The notes beneath the pieces were generated by a model, which was given only the letters and a program-made list of their open reading frames with translations, was not told the origin of the DNA and made no database searches. Below, piece by piece: positions 33,737 through 45,118 of a stretch of DNA of 64,000 nt (within the stretch, counting starts at the first letter, position 1; every line of letters begins with the position of its first letter). The position numbers and the translations under genes are program-made. Source of the stretch: Paracamarosporium sp. OC-R06-R3 (Eukaryota; Ascomycota; Dothideomycetes; Pleosporales; Didymosphaeriaceae). The DNA is taken from the NCBI GenBank assembly GCA_019828545.1, contig JACVRA010000044.1, positions 124,001 through 188,000 of the forward strand, read 5' to 3'.

Positions 33737-34257
33737 GGCTTCGGATTTATAGGTTTTGATATCTCAAGTAAGTTTCAATATTTAAGCATCGAGAGACCAC
33801 AATGTAATTGATATATTGACATATTTGTAGAGCATTACAAACCCATCTCAGTGTTCGTACGTCATTGACGCAACGGATCTATGGGTCACGTCAAACACTA
33901 CTGCCTTTTGGGTTGACAGCTCCGTTGAGTGGATAAATGCTTATCCACAGATAATCTAATGGTACTTTCTACATCACCTTTGTGACACTGTTGAAAAATC
34001 ATACCACAGGCTATTCCTTGTGACTTTATGTAGACGAGTAGTTCGCACCATTCGGCTAACTCTAGGAAGAGTCTAGCGCAATCTCAGATGAACCTCGGCC
34101 CATGCGGGCGAGCAGCGGGATATCTGATCCATCGGTTAAACCCCTCCGCATTTCATGATGTCCTTGTACTTCCCCAGATCTGAGGGACACTATAAGCTCA
34201 CCTTTTGCCTGTAATTGTTTTGATTAAACGTCTTTCATACCTTAGCTACTAATCAAG
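33737..34257. promoter_or_regulatory. Divergent promoter between two SDR genes
   Basis: 521 bp separate the two start codons. No TATA box of standard form is seen; the sequence is moderately AT-rich. A shared regulatory region is possible. Confidence 0.4.
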
Positions 34258-35231
34258 ATGTCTTCCTCGAAGCGCATTGATCAGATCGCAGGTCACCTCA
34301 ACTACCCCAAGGGTATGTTGGTGGGCCAAACAGCCATCATTACAGGCTCAGGACAGGGAATTGGTGCTGAAGCCGCTAGGCTATTCGCGAATGAGGGTGC
34401 GAAGGTCGTTGTTGCGGACGTGGATGCGAGTATGGTGGTTTCAGGCTTGGCCATATGCACAGCTAACAGCTATTAGAGAAAGCACAGTCCGTGGCCGACG
34501 AGATCAATCAAAGCGGCGGCGCTGCCATTGCTGTCGCCGGCGACGTCCTCGACGATGCATACATTGCGGAACTCATCAAGAAAGCTGCAGAGTTTGGAGG
34601 CGGCAAGATCCACATCATTGTCAACAATGCGGGATACACATGGGACGGTGTCATTCACAAGATGACCGACAAGCAATGGCATACTATTGTCGATGTGCAC
34701 GGCACCGCGCCATTTAAGATCATCCGGGCGGCTGCGCCATACTTCAGAGTGAAGGATGGCGAGCCTAGGAATATCATCAACATCTCGAGCACATCAGGTC
34801 TGCATGGGAATGCGGGACAGATCAATTATGCGCTTGCGAAGGCGGGTGTTACGGGCTTGACGAAGACAATCGCTAAGGAGTATGTCCTACGTTTCTTTGG
34901 TTCGTAAAACGGCACTGACTAGGATAGGTGGGGTCCAGCTTTCGGCGTGCGGGCGAACACGGTGGCCTTTGGGCATATTCTCACACGGTTGACGGCGGCG
35001 AAGGAGGCGGGTGCTTTTGTCACGACTCCGGATGGCACAAAGGTTGCACTTGGTATCCCAGGAGCTCAGAAAGCAGCTGGACCCGGTGCAGGGGACCAGC
35101 ATTTGGACATCCCGCTGAGGAGGCCGGGGACCGCCACGGAAGCAGCGAGCGCTGTTCTCGCGCTGGCGAGTCCGCTGATGAGCTATGTCAGCGGGCAGAC
35201 GATCAGTGTGACGGGTGGGCGGAATATATAG
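34258..35231 (+). CDS. Classical short-chain dehydrogenase/reductase (FabG-like), 292 aa
   Basis: Three exons, 34258-34429, 34477-34879 and 34928-35231. The cofactor motif is TGSGQGIG, followed by the acidic VVADVDA that often selects NAD. IIVNNAG is the structural NNAG motif. Catalytic Ser lies in NISSTSG, and Tyr and Lys in NYALAKAGVTGL. The C-terminus SYVSGQTISVTGGRNI is the usual SDR ending. The closest general type is 3-oxoacyl-ACP reductase-like SDR, but the substrate cannot be told. A loop of about 40 residues (KEAGAFVTTPDGTKVALGIP) is longer than in bacterial FabG. Confidence 0.9.
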
Positions 35232-35702
35232 ATGGCACAGGATGGTACCGACAGGATGGTACGTATGTGAATTGTACAAGGCCGAAAGGCCAGTAGTGTG
35301 CACGATGAGACGATATGTTTCGGTATTGTATATATTTGGTGAATCTGGAGGCATTCGATACACTTTGCCATCTTTCCCCGCAAGTAGTGAATGGACAAGT
35401 GTCGTAAGAGAGAGCAAGTGTTTCGTCGTGTCCCAAGATTCCAAGCCTCGGCGGTCCGCCCAGTACACCTGGAACGCCGCTATCTCCATACACACCACCT
35501 TCTGCTACAACACACACAACAGCTTTCGTCGCACTCCCGACCATCGTCGCTCTCTTTATTCTGTTCATCATGCATATGCGCATCCGGTAGTACATCGCCG
35601 CATCCCTAATCACACCAAACATACCCCCCTACCGCAGTCGCCGCTCGGAACGCTCCTTCACTCACGCTTCCGGGATCCGTCCGATCCGTCGCGCACGAGG
35701 CC
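35232..35702 (+). other. Intergenic region before the M28 peptidase gene
   Basis: 471 bp containing the SDR 3' end and the peptidase 5' leader. Open frames run through it on both strands but begin and end without motifs. No gene called. Confidence 0.5.
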
Positions 35703-38525
35703 ATGGCCGACGAAAAGCACCTCTACAAGATTCGCGAAGAACCCCCAATCCCCACGTACGAAGAAGCCACCTCGTCGTCCCAGGCGCAATACTCGCGCCG
35801 CGGCCCCGAAGAAGCGTCCGACGATGCAGAGCGGCAGACGCTCCTCGGCCACGACCTGCCCTCGGGCTCCAATTCACGCCGCCGCAATGGATACTACCAC
35901 CCGCCCTCGGTGCAGTCGGTCGACGAGGATGACGACGACAGCGGGCTCGGGAGTCCGGTGGAGGCGGACGAGGAAGCCGAGCTGAGACAGACAATGGAGG
36001 AGATGGAGATCCTGGATCCGGAGAGCGCCGACGACGGACGCGCACGGCGCAACCGCTCTCGAGGCCGGTTCTCGAAGCGCTTCTACAGCATCACAAATTC
36101 GCTCTCCAGTCTCCACCTCCCCCGGATATCGTGGCCGTCCTCTCCAGCGGCCCTCCTCGCCTCGCTTAGATCGAAGCTGCCGACCATTCCTGAGGAGTAC
36201 CGCCCAGGTTGGGCAGTCGTAGCAAGATTATGCGGCTTAATCTTGATTGTGGCGCTGGTGTATTTGCTGGTTGTGAGCGAGGTTGTGCCTATGGGTGGTG
36301 GGGGTTTCGGCGCACCGTTCAACCCAGAGTGGGTGAGACAGTATGCGCTGCAGAACGTGGACAGCTACAGGATACAGGACAACCTCAAATATGTTACGTC
36401 GTACGACCATGTGGCGGGGACCGAGGGGAGCTACATACTGGGGCAGTGGATTGAGGAGAAGTTCAAGGAGGCGCATATGGAGACTTATACCCACGATGAG
36501 TAAGTATCCGTGGCCCAGGGGTTCGCATTAGATGCTGACATTTGCAGATACTTTGTTTACTTGAATTATCCAAAAGAGGGGGGGAGAAGAGTTGCCATTG
36601 TTGAGCCGCAGGAAAAGAAATGGGAGGCCAAGCTAGAAGAGGGAAATGTATATGATCCGCCGCGGGCGCAGACACTGACGTTCCATGGACTTTCAGCCTC
36701 TGGCAACGTTACGGGACCCCTGATCTACGTGAATTATGGAGACAAAAAAGATTTCAAAACATTATGGGACAGTGGAATCGACGTTCAAGGAGCAGTTGTT
36801 CTGATGAGATACTACGGTTCTCAATCGGACAGAGCTATGAAAGTCAGGGCGGCGCAGAATGCAGGAGTTGCTGGTGTGATCATGTACTCGGATCCCGCCG
36901 ACGACGGCTTCAAGAAAGGCAAGGCATGGCCAGATGGCAGGTGGAGACCTGCAGACAGTGTGCAACGAGGCTCTGTAGCCCTCTCCAACATGATTGTTGG
37001 CGATGTACTTACTCCCGGACGACCTAGCACAATGGAGCAGAAGCGCATGCCGAAGGATAAGAACCCGGCTTTACCTTCCATTCCTAGTATTCCAATCTCT
37101 TGGAACGACGCGCAAAAATTGCTCCAGTCGCTGCAAGGCATAGGCGAAGAAATAGGCCCAGAGGGCAACTTCGAGCACTGGATCGGCGGAGTCCCTGACG
37201 TGGGTGAGAAGTGGTGGTCTGGGCATCCAGAGAAGTCGCCAAAGGTCAATTTGATGAACAACCAGGAAGAAGTGGATAAACAGCGTATAACGAACGTGTT
37301 CGGCACGTTCATCGGCACGGAAGATAAAGCCAAGAAAATAATCATCGGGAACCATCGCGACTCATGGTGTTTCGGCGCCGCGGACCCGGGATCTGGAACA
37401 GCCGTTATGCTTGAGGTTGCGCGTGTTCTGGGCGAGTTGCGCATGCAGGGCTGGCGTCCACTCCGCACCATCGAGTTCGCATCTTGGGACGCGGAGGAGT
37501 ACAACATGATTGGGTCGACCGAGCATGTGGAAGCTAACATGGAGGAACTCCGCGCAAACGCCATCGCATACCTAAACGTCGATGTTGGCATTACGGGCGA
37601 CAAGCTCTGGGCGAACGGGTCTCCTATATTCAAGCATGCGTGGACTCGTGTGCTGAATCGGTTGTCCGATCCCCACCAAAATGTCACCCTCCTTGAGCTC
37701 TGGGAAAAGGAGCATGGTGGAAATTTAGGAGGTCTAGGTGCAGACAGCGATTATGTGGCGTTTCAAGACTTGGCCGGGTGCTCCTCGCTCGACTTTGGGT
37801 TTGCGGGCCCTGTTCACGGCAACATGGCACACAGCTGCTACGAGACATTTGAATGGATGTCCAAGTATATCGACCCAGGCTTCGTTTACCACTCCCTTCT
37901 CACGCAAATATGGGTCCTCATCATCCTAGAGCTTGCCCAGGAGCCAATTATGCCACTTAAGATCGATGACTACGCTTCCGCACTCCAAGAAGAAGCCCAG
38001 AAGCTTATTGAGTGGACGGAAAAGCAGGGCGGGAATTACGACATTGGTATGTTCCAGCCTCTAGTTGATGCCTTGGCGAATATAGGCAATAAAGCTCAGG
38101 AGTTTGAGGAGTGGGAGACAGTGTGGTACAACCAGGTTTATGGCACGGGCGGCCTTGAGACGCAGGGCTTGACTGTGCAGAGAGTAGCGCACAATGCGAG
38201 AATGGCGGGATTTGAAACAGACTTGCTTGATGTGCAGCGCGGAAACGTCAATGGGGAACAGGAGCATGGTGTAAGTTCGATATTTGAACGTCTTAGGAGC
38301 GAGCGACTAATGCAAGGACAGTTACCCGGTCGTACGCAGTTCAAGCACATCATCTTTGGCCCCTCGGCCTACGACGCCAGCGAACGGGATTACGTCTTCC
38401 CTTTTATACGCGACGCTATTGAGCGGAAGGCGGAGGGGAAGACTAAGGACTGGAAAGAAGCGGAGAAGCAAATAAAAAAGACAGCGGACATTCTAAACCG
38501 TGCGGCGGACAGGTTAGTACATTAA
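35703..38525 (+). CDS. M28 zinc metallopeptidase with PA and TFR-dimerisation domains (Vps70/glutamate carboxypeptidase II-like)
   Basis: Three exons, 35703-36499, 36548-38270 and 38322-38525, give 907 aa. Residues 1-165 are cytosolic, acidic and Ser-rich, with PTYEEATSS resembling a PPxY-like site. A single membrane span (LCGLILIVALVYLLVV) makes it a type II protein. A protease-associated domain is interrupted into the catalytic core. Expected metal ligands are all present: His in GNHRDSW, Asp in AADPGSG, Glu-Glu in SWDAEEYNMIGS, Asp in YLNVDVGITGD and His in NMAHSCYET. A TFR-like dimerisation domain ends the protein. Yeast Vps70 acts in vacuolar sorting. The second intron (51 nt, GTAAGT donor) is in frame and stop-free. 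A further GTTAGT donor at about 38514 might extend the C-terminus. Confidence 0.9.
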
Positions 38526-39279
38526 TAGCCGACTTTTGCATCTACACTTGCATGGGTGGCGTTTAGGAGTAGGTACTCGGCTGAAAGAGCATTTGGGTGG
38601 ACTGGTCGCATTTTTAGCATCTCCAGGATATAGCTTGTATATAGCTACGCAACGTTTTTCATGTGTTCAACTTTCTTACTTGCACCAAAAAATATATGAT
38701 AGGAGATAGACGCTGCAAGCATGGATTCCGACCCACGATAACGAGGGAAGGCAGTGTGGAACATGATACGGTGGTGCAAGTGCGGAGTCCTTCTCAAACG
38801 GGATAAAGTTGTGTATCATGCTTATTAACTCCTGTAGGTATCCTGGTATTGACCAAGGTTCCTGCTTATAGCATCATGGCAGATGAGACGATTGGCTTAG
38901 AGGACACCGATCAGGAGGTGCAGCCTCGCGAATGTTGCTATTTGATGTGCTAGGGAGTGTCGCACAATATACATATGCTCTGATCCATAGGTTAGAAGAG
39001 CGGGGAAGCAGGCTAAATATCAGGGCAGGTGGGCAGCTTACGTATTTCAAGTGATCTGGCGAATACTGATATGTTATCTTGAGAAGCTAATCTTGACAGC
39101 GTTCCTTATAACTATCTGCAGATCAAGGTGCAGTTGAGCGTCTTCTACGCCAGCTCGCCTCGGTTAACGTTCTTCTCCTTGACCTCCTACAATCACAGTA
39201 CAAGTGAATGAACCTTCCCCTTCTCAGCGTAGCTAGGATCATGGAGTAAGAGACCGCCTTCCACATCCACATATTCACC
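38526..39279. other. Intergenic region before the P450 locus
   Basis: 754 bp without a recognisable gene. I searched it for an upstream P450 exon and found no ATG plus splice donor that would join to the P450 frame. Confidence 0.5.
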
Positions 39280-41033
39280 ATGTCTGACTTCTCAAAGTTT
39301 CCACGCCAACCCACTCATCACGACAGTCACATCCTACCCGTTCATCTCCATAGTAATCCTAAACATCGTAGTCTTTTCATGCGCCTTTCTAGTTGGCCTA
39401 ACCCGACAACCTTCCAATACTCTCCCTTTTCCTCCAGGCCCAAAACCCCTCCCACTCCTCGGAAACCTCCACCAACTCCCCCTCCAAAAGCCTTTCCTCA
39501 CCTTCGCAAAATGGTCCAAGACCTACTCTTCTCCCATCATTGGTCTACATCTTGGTCGGCAGCCCGCGGTCGTGCTCAACTCCTGGCGCGCAGTACGAGA
39601 TCTGTTTGACCAGCGCGGTGCAATATACTCTTCGCGCCCCTCCCTCCCGCTCTTAGATTATATAATGCCGGGTCCATATCATGTAGCTTTCATGCCGCAC
39701 GATAGGAACTGGCGCCGGGGTCGAAGCGCGCTTGTATCCTTTCTGACGGAGAAAGATTTGGAGAAGTTGTTGCCCGTGCAGGAAGCGGAGACTACGCAGA
39801 TGACATTCGAGATATTGAAATCGCCAGAGGAATTCGAGAAGCACGTTATGCGCGCTTTTTGCGCTGTGATTCTGGAGAGTGTGTATGGTGTGAGGGGCAC
39901 GAGGCAGCTTACGGAGAGGTTCTTTGAGATACAGGATGAATTCGCGGGGATACTAGATATGGGTGCCATCCCGCCTTTGGATGTGTTTCCATGGTTGAAA
40001 TATGTTCCAAGTATTCTGACGCCGTGGCCTGGATGGAAGAAGCGCAGTGTTAGGCTGGGCAAGGCGCAAAGAGGATACTACGGGGAGTTATTTTTGGAGG
40101 GAAGAAAGAGAGTTGTCGAGGGAAAGACGCAGGAAACGTTTCTCGCTAAGCTATTAGGAAGGCAGGAGAAAGAGGGCTTCACAGATATTGAGCTGGTCTA
40201 TATTGCGGGCTTCCTGCTCGAGGCGGGAGCGGATACCACGGCAGTGGCATTGCTCGTTTTCATCCTAGCGATGGCGACGCATCCGGACGTGCAGAAGAGA
40301 GTGCAGGAAGAAATTGATGGTGTGTTTGGAGATAGAATGCCAAGTGGCATCGATGCGGTAAAATTGCCGTACCTGAGGGCCGTTTTTTGGGAGGTGAGTG
40401 GAAGTTTGCAAAACACATACAGAAGCGACGAATAACGCTTTCAGGTCCTTCGCTGGCGGCCCAGTTTCCCCACAAGTCTCCCACACGCTACGAGTAAGGA
40501 CGATATCTACGATGGTTGCTTCATCCCAGCTGGCGCCACGGTAATAATGAATACGTGGGCGATTCACCACAATGAGGATGATTATCCTAATGCCGACGTG
40601 TTCGACCCTACACGTTTTCTTGCAAATGACTTCGGCTCTGCACTAGCTTCCAAGTCTGCCGCTGACGATGCATCTCGCAGACGAACGTATGCGTTTGGAG
40701 CAGGCAGAAGAGTCTGTGCAGGCCAAGACATGGCGGAGAGGAGCTTGTTATTATCCATGGCGAAGCTAATTTGGGCTTTTGACATGCGGTAAGTCACCGT
40801 GTTTGCCGCTCTGATGGAACTGCTTTTCGGACATTGACCAACATGATCGCTTATATTGTAGGCCCAAGAACGGTAGCGCACTGGATACGAATGTGGAAAC
40901 GGGATTTAAAGATGCGATCCTGACGGGGCCGAAGGAAGTTGAGGTTGATTTCAAGGTCAGAAGTGAGACCAAGGAGACCATTATTGGTACAGAGTGGCAG
41001 AGGGTTGACGGCGTACTCAGCAGATTTGGATGA
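39280..41033 (+). pseudogene. Cytochrome P450 with a 5' end out of frame (possible pseudogene or sequencing error)
   Basis: From about 39298 to 40393, then 40445-40788 and 40862-41033, the frame encodes a complete P450. It has a membrane anchor (SIVILNIVVFSCAFLVGL), the proline hinge LPFPPGPKPLPLLGN, the I-helix AGADTT, and the K-helix ExxR formed across the intron (WE-VLRWRP). The heme loop FGAGRRVCAG is followed by the AERSLL helix. In that frame the upstream open part reaches back to a stop near 39226 without any ATG; the next in-frame Met is well inside the protein. The only well-placed ATG (39280, TCACCATGT) is in another frame, so a one-base shift would restore it. Either the gene is broken, or an upstream exon was missed, or the assembly has an indel. 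Substrate unknown. Confidence 0.75.
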
Positions 41034-41268
41034 GTTTTGGTGGTTAGAGCAACTGCAGCGATCGGTTACGCGTGGTGAGACAGCTCAGCCTCGTGGCTTC
41101 GAGGCTTAGACATGAATCTTACACAACAACCCTTTTTCTGTAATCAGGCAGGGCTGTGCTGCATCCTCTCCAATTGCATACTTCTATAACTGTGCGTATC
41201 TAACTATTAGCATGATTCTAACCATTCTGCGTGTCCCCGAAGAACTTTAGCTCGACATACCTCTCGAA

Positions 41269-42867
41269 ATGGACATTTTCCATTACGATCCTCTAGATCT
41301 CAGAACACGCTCTTTCCGACTCTTGCGCCTATTTCAAGGCCATGAGGAGCAAATCGAATGCGAAATATTTGAAGCTGAGCTCTATAGTGATGAAACTGTA
41401 CCGTTCGAAGCACTATCGTATGCATGGGGCAGTTTAGATACACCACATACCATCAAGATCAATGGGAAATTTCTTGCAATAACAGATAATCTCCATATAG
41501 CATTAAGTTATTTGCGTGTCGAAGATAGGGACAGGGTTTTATGGGTTGATGCAATTTGCATTGACCAACAGAATCCAAGAGAACGGGGCCATCAGGTTCA
41601 GCAAATGGGCGATATATATTCTCGAGCGGAGCAGGTCATTTTTTGGCTAGGCAATGCAACTCCCGACACGGATCTCGTATTGACAGCATTGGAACTTTTC
41701 GAACAGCTGCTGCGCGAGGAAGCGTCTAGTGAACAACAGGACCAAATCCCGGAGAAGAAAGCGAAATCTGTCGATGAAGATATGGACGTGGAAGCTACAA
41801 CATTAGAGACAACCCGATACCAGTGCAGGCGATTCTACTTCGAAATACAGAAACAGCTTAACCATCATCAAAGCGATGAACAAGAAGGCCTGATCGAGCT
41901 TATGCGACGATCTTGGTTCACAAGAGTATGGATACTGCAAGAAGTGGCCAATGCGAAAAAAGCAGTAGTCTGTGCAGGCAACAAAGTGATAAATTCAGAG
42001 GTTTTCGCCCTTGCGCCATTCCTCATCGATGTAAATCCAGGCTCGCACTGCCAGGCTGTCCTAGATATTATGCCAGGACTATCGCGCAATAATTCTCATT
42101 CCTGGTGGAACAAAAACCGAGACCTATACACTCTACTACAAAAATTCAACTACAGCCGTGCCAGCGACCCTAGAGACCGAATATACGCTCTGCTTGGTAT
42201 ATCCTCCGATGGAGCAGATTTAGACGATCTACAATTAGATTATACGAAGTCGACGGAGCAAGTCATTGATGACGTTACGGCTTATCTTTTTGGTCTACCA
42301 TCCTGCCCGTTTCGTACCATGGAAGTTTTCTTAGATAAAATAGCGCTTCTTCCTTCTCGAAAATTCATGTCGGTTGCAAAAGCAGGCACTCCAACTGAGG
42401 TGAACAACCTCCTCAAAGATCGTTCTTATCAGGCTGGTATCAGTACCGCAGACCTCGTGGCAGCTGTAGGGTATAGACAATTTGCTGGCGGGGCAGAACT
42501 CGTGGAGATTATTCGCTCGCAACCGAAGATTGTCATCTCTGAGCAGGTGATTGCTGCTGCAATACTCAACGACGAAAGGGGACCGGAAATTCTAGAAAAA
42601 CTAGTAGACCACCCAGATCGTGATCTCAGAAAGTTAGTGATACATTTAATCATTACGGCTGCAGCGATTGATATCGGGTGCGGGAGAGCTTTCTACGATA
42701 CTCATAAGGGATACGCTGGTAAAGGCCGCGGTCCAGCCATTAGGGCTGCGATATCAAGATCTGGTGCTATGGAGGACTATCCAGCTCTGTACGGGGGGCA
42801 ACTAATCAGAGCTGTTGACAAAGCCAGCAGAATGACAACGCTAGAATCTGTGTTCTTTAGTCCTTGA
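41269..42867 (+). CDS. HET-domain protein (heterokaryon incompatibility type), 532 aa
   Basis: A single exon. The HET domain spans roughly residues 45-200 with EALSYAWGS, LWVDAICIDQQNPRERGHQV, MGDIYSRAEQVIFWLG and SWFTRVWILQEVA. The linked motif RASDPRDRIYALLGISSDG follows. HET domains trigger programmed cell death upon non-self recognition. The C-terminal part (about 370-532) contains GAELVEIIRSQPKIVISEQV and GPEILEKLVDHPD, spaced like the short repeats found at the C-terminus of some fungal NLR-like proteins; that likeness is from memory. Codons are AT-richer than in neighbouring housekeeping genes, which suits a fast-evolving accessory gene. No signal peptide. Confidence 0.9.
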   Translation: MDIFHYDPLDLRTRSFRLLRLFQGHEEQIECEIFEAELYSDETVPFEALSYAWGSLDTPHTIKINGKFLAITDNLHIALSYLRVEDRDRVLWVDAICIDQQNPRERGHQVQQMGDIYSRAEQVIFWLGNATPDTDLVLTALELFEQLLREEASSEQQDQIPEKKAKSVDEDMDVEATTLETTRYQCRRFYFEIQKQLNHHQSDEQEGLIELMRRSWFTRVWILQEVANAKKAVVCAGNKVINSEVFALAPFLIDVNPGSHCQAVLDIMPGLSRNNSHSWWNKNRDLYTLLQKFNYSRASDPRDRIYALLGISSDGADLDDLQLDYTKSTEQVIDDVTAYLFGLPSCPFRTMEVFLDKIALLPSRKFMSVAKAGTPTEVNNLLKDRSYQAGISTADLVAAVGYRQFAGGAELVEIIRSQPKIVISEQVIAAAILNDERGPEILEKLVDHPDRDLRKLVIHLIITAAAIDIGCGRAFYDTHKGYAGKGRGPAIRAAISRSGAMEDYPALYGGQLIRAVDKASRMTTLESVFFSP

Positions 42868-43617
42868 AGTCGTTTAGAATACCTCTGTGGGAGAGCTTAA
42901 ATTTTGAGGAATCAGTTACCATGGGGACGTTTTCAATACTTTTACTACACACCTTCTGATAGTTTTGCTATAATTGTCACCAGTCTCTAAGACTCTCAAA
43001 TCGCGTACTATGTTTAGATCCATAACAAAGACCTTATGCCTAAGGTCGAGATAAAACTGCATGACTTGGCGATGAAAAGGAACGGAACACTGCGGGGTAT
43101 CCTTATGCATGCACTTCGACGGCATTGGTTTCTTTACCTAGGGAGTGGTCTTCGGGTTTCATCATGCGCTGAATATGCTTGTCTCGAATATCCAAGCACC
43201 ACTTTTAAACAATCTCCCGGTCCGTTCATTCACGCGTGATCTGCAAGCGCGGAGCTTACGACACCTGAGGCATGTGGCTTGGCCTGAAGTGCTTGGTGTT
43301 TGATTCTACCCTCAAAGATCGATGACACCATCGGCAGCCCAAAAAACCTCACATGGGCGTTGAAGATTCTAAGCAAATTGGCTGGGTTGGAATATTCATT
43401 ACCGTCAGATCGACTGACATTTTCTATACAATAAGTTATACTAATCTGGTGCGGCCCATCCAGGGATCCGCATCCAACCCATTCCCAAATTTCCCATCTT
43501 CAAACCCCAGTCCTAGTCCCTAGAGAAGATATGTTCACACGAAACTTTGGTGTTGCATACACTTTGGTCTACTTTAGACCTTACCCTATCCACTTCATGA
43601 TGGGGAACAGTAGAGCC
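42868..43617. other. Intergenic region
   Basis: 750 bp between the HET gene and the secreted repeat protein. Nothing recognisable; several short frames without motifs. Confidence 0.55.
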
Positions 43618-45118
43618 TTAGTTTTTGTTCCTGCCCTTGCCTAGACCTGCAATGTTCAAGCCAGCAAGTTGGAGACCCTCGCCCTGAGCACCTCCAGCGG
43701 CAGCGCCTTGCTGAGCGCCGGCACCGCCGCCAAGGAGGCCAGAGAGCGCGCTCGTGAGAGAACTGAGAAGGCCGTTTCCACCAGTAGCGTCGGCTCCAGC
43801 AGCACCCTGCTGAAGTGCGGCGAGAGCTTCCTCGAGAGCGGTGGCACCTCCAGCATTAGCATTAGCATTGCCGTTCCCAGCGGCACCGTTGCCCTTACGT
43901 CCCTTACGGCCCTTCTTGCCGTTGCCGTTGCCGTTGTTTGCGGTGCCGTTGGCGGCTGCTCCGTTTCCATTGTCGAGAGTTGCGTTTCCTGCGGCGGCAC
44001 CTCCAACAGCAGCGGTAGAATCTGGAGAATTGGTTAGTAAAAGTTAGATGATAGATTCTGAAGAATGACCTACTTCCGGCAGCAGCGCCTGCGTTGGCAG
44101 CATCTTGAGCAGCCTGCTGGTCTGCGGCGGCTTGCTCAGCAGCGGCCTGCTCGGCGGCGGCCTGCTCGGCTTGCTGATTCTGTTTGTTCTTCTTTCCCTT
44201 GCCTTTGGCGGCATTCTGATCCGCAGCAGCATCTTGAGCAGCTTGCTGGTTCGCGGCATCTTGGGCGGCTTCCTGATCTTGGGCGGCTTGCTCAGCAGCG
44301 GCTTGGTCAGCAGCAGCTTGGTCGGCTTGCTCAGCAGCGGCTTGGTCAGCAGCAGCTTGGTCGGCTTGCTCAGCTTGCTGATTCTGTTTGTTCTTCTTAC
44401 CCTTACCGGCGGCGGCGTTTCCAGCGTTTCCAGCAGCATCGGTAGCATTTCCTGCAGCAGAACCAGCATTGGCAGCATCTTGAGCAGCTTGTTGGTCGGC
44501 GGCGGCTTGCTCAGCAGCGGCTTGCTCGGCTTGCTGATTCTGTTTGTTCTTCTTTCCATTGCCTTGGGCGGCATCTTGATCCGCAGCAGCACCTTCATTA
44601 GCATTCTCTGCATCTTGAGCTGCTTGGTTGTTCTGAGCATCTTGCTGAGCGGCAGCCTCTTCTTGTTGCTGTTGTTGCTCAGCGGCAGCCTGGTCATTCT
44701 GAGCGGCAGCCTCTTCTTGCTGTTGCTGTTGCTGCTTGTTCTTCTTTCCATTGGCTTGACCGGCCTGAGCTTGATCTGCTGCGTTTCCTGCATTGGCGTT
44801 CGCCGCGTCTTGCTCAGCTTGGGCGCCAGCGTTCGCTGCATCCTGGCCGGCATCTGCGGCTGCTTGGTTGTCTTGACCAGCTTCAGCAGCGTCAGCGTTG
44901 TTGCCCTTGCCGCCGCGGGCCTCTAGAAGAGCCCCTCGGAGCTGAAGAGCCCGCTTTTCGAAGTCTGCAATGAGCTCACGGCGACCAATGTTGGGCTGTG
45001 GGATGGCGACATTCTCGGTACCGGTTGTGACGACTGGTCCGGGCTTAACGAATGGAGCCGGAGCTGCTGTGACAAGGGCTGAGGAAAGGAGAGTGAGAAG
45101 AGGAAGAGAGGTCTTCAT
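43618..45118 (-). CDS. Secreted Ala/Gln/Asp-rich repeat protein, 482 aa
   Basis: Exon 1 is 45118-44074 and exon 2 44021-43618, giving 482 aa. Residues 1-19 (MKTSLPLLTLLSSALVTAA) are a clear signal peptide. NIGRRELIADFEKRALQLRG carries Arg-Arg and Lys-Arg pairs, possible Kex2 sites. From about residue 70 the protein is almost entirely Ala, Gln, Asp, Glu and Asn. It is divided into modules by GKKNKQ, which occurs four times; a variant GKKGRKGRK opens the C-terminal part. Modules are built from AEQAAADQAA-like units. The C-terminus (LLSSLTSALSGLLGGGAGAQ) is Gly/Ala-rich and hydrophobic. There is no enzymatic domain. A 39-bp perfect tandem duplication lies inside. Wall, adhesin-like or peptide-precursor roles are all guesses. 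The opposite strand is also open for 800 bp because of codon complementarity. Confidence 0.85.
44290..44367. repeat. Perfect 39-bp tandem duplication in the secreted protein gene
   Basis: Two identical 39-nt units (44290-44328 and 44329-44367) encode two 13-residue blocks of Ala, Asp, Gln and Glu. Identity at the DNA level suggests recent duplication, and length variation between strains is likely. Confidence 0.9.

Noticed and set aside
32409..43000. Secondary-metabolite gene cluster (SDRs, P450, with the oxygenase further right)
   Set aside because: No polyketide synthase, NRPS, terpene cyclase, transporter or pathway regulator lies in the window, and the tailoring-type genes are scattered among housekeeping genes.
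44105..44926. Long plus-strand ORF (273 aa, Leu/Ser/Gly-rich) and other open frames opposite the secreted repeat gene
   Set aside because: They are complements of GC-rich Ala/Gln repeat codons. The minus-strand frame has a signal peptide, an intron and coherent modules; the plus-strand frames have none.
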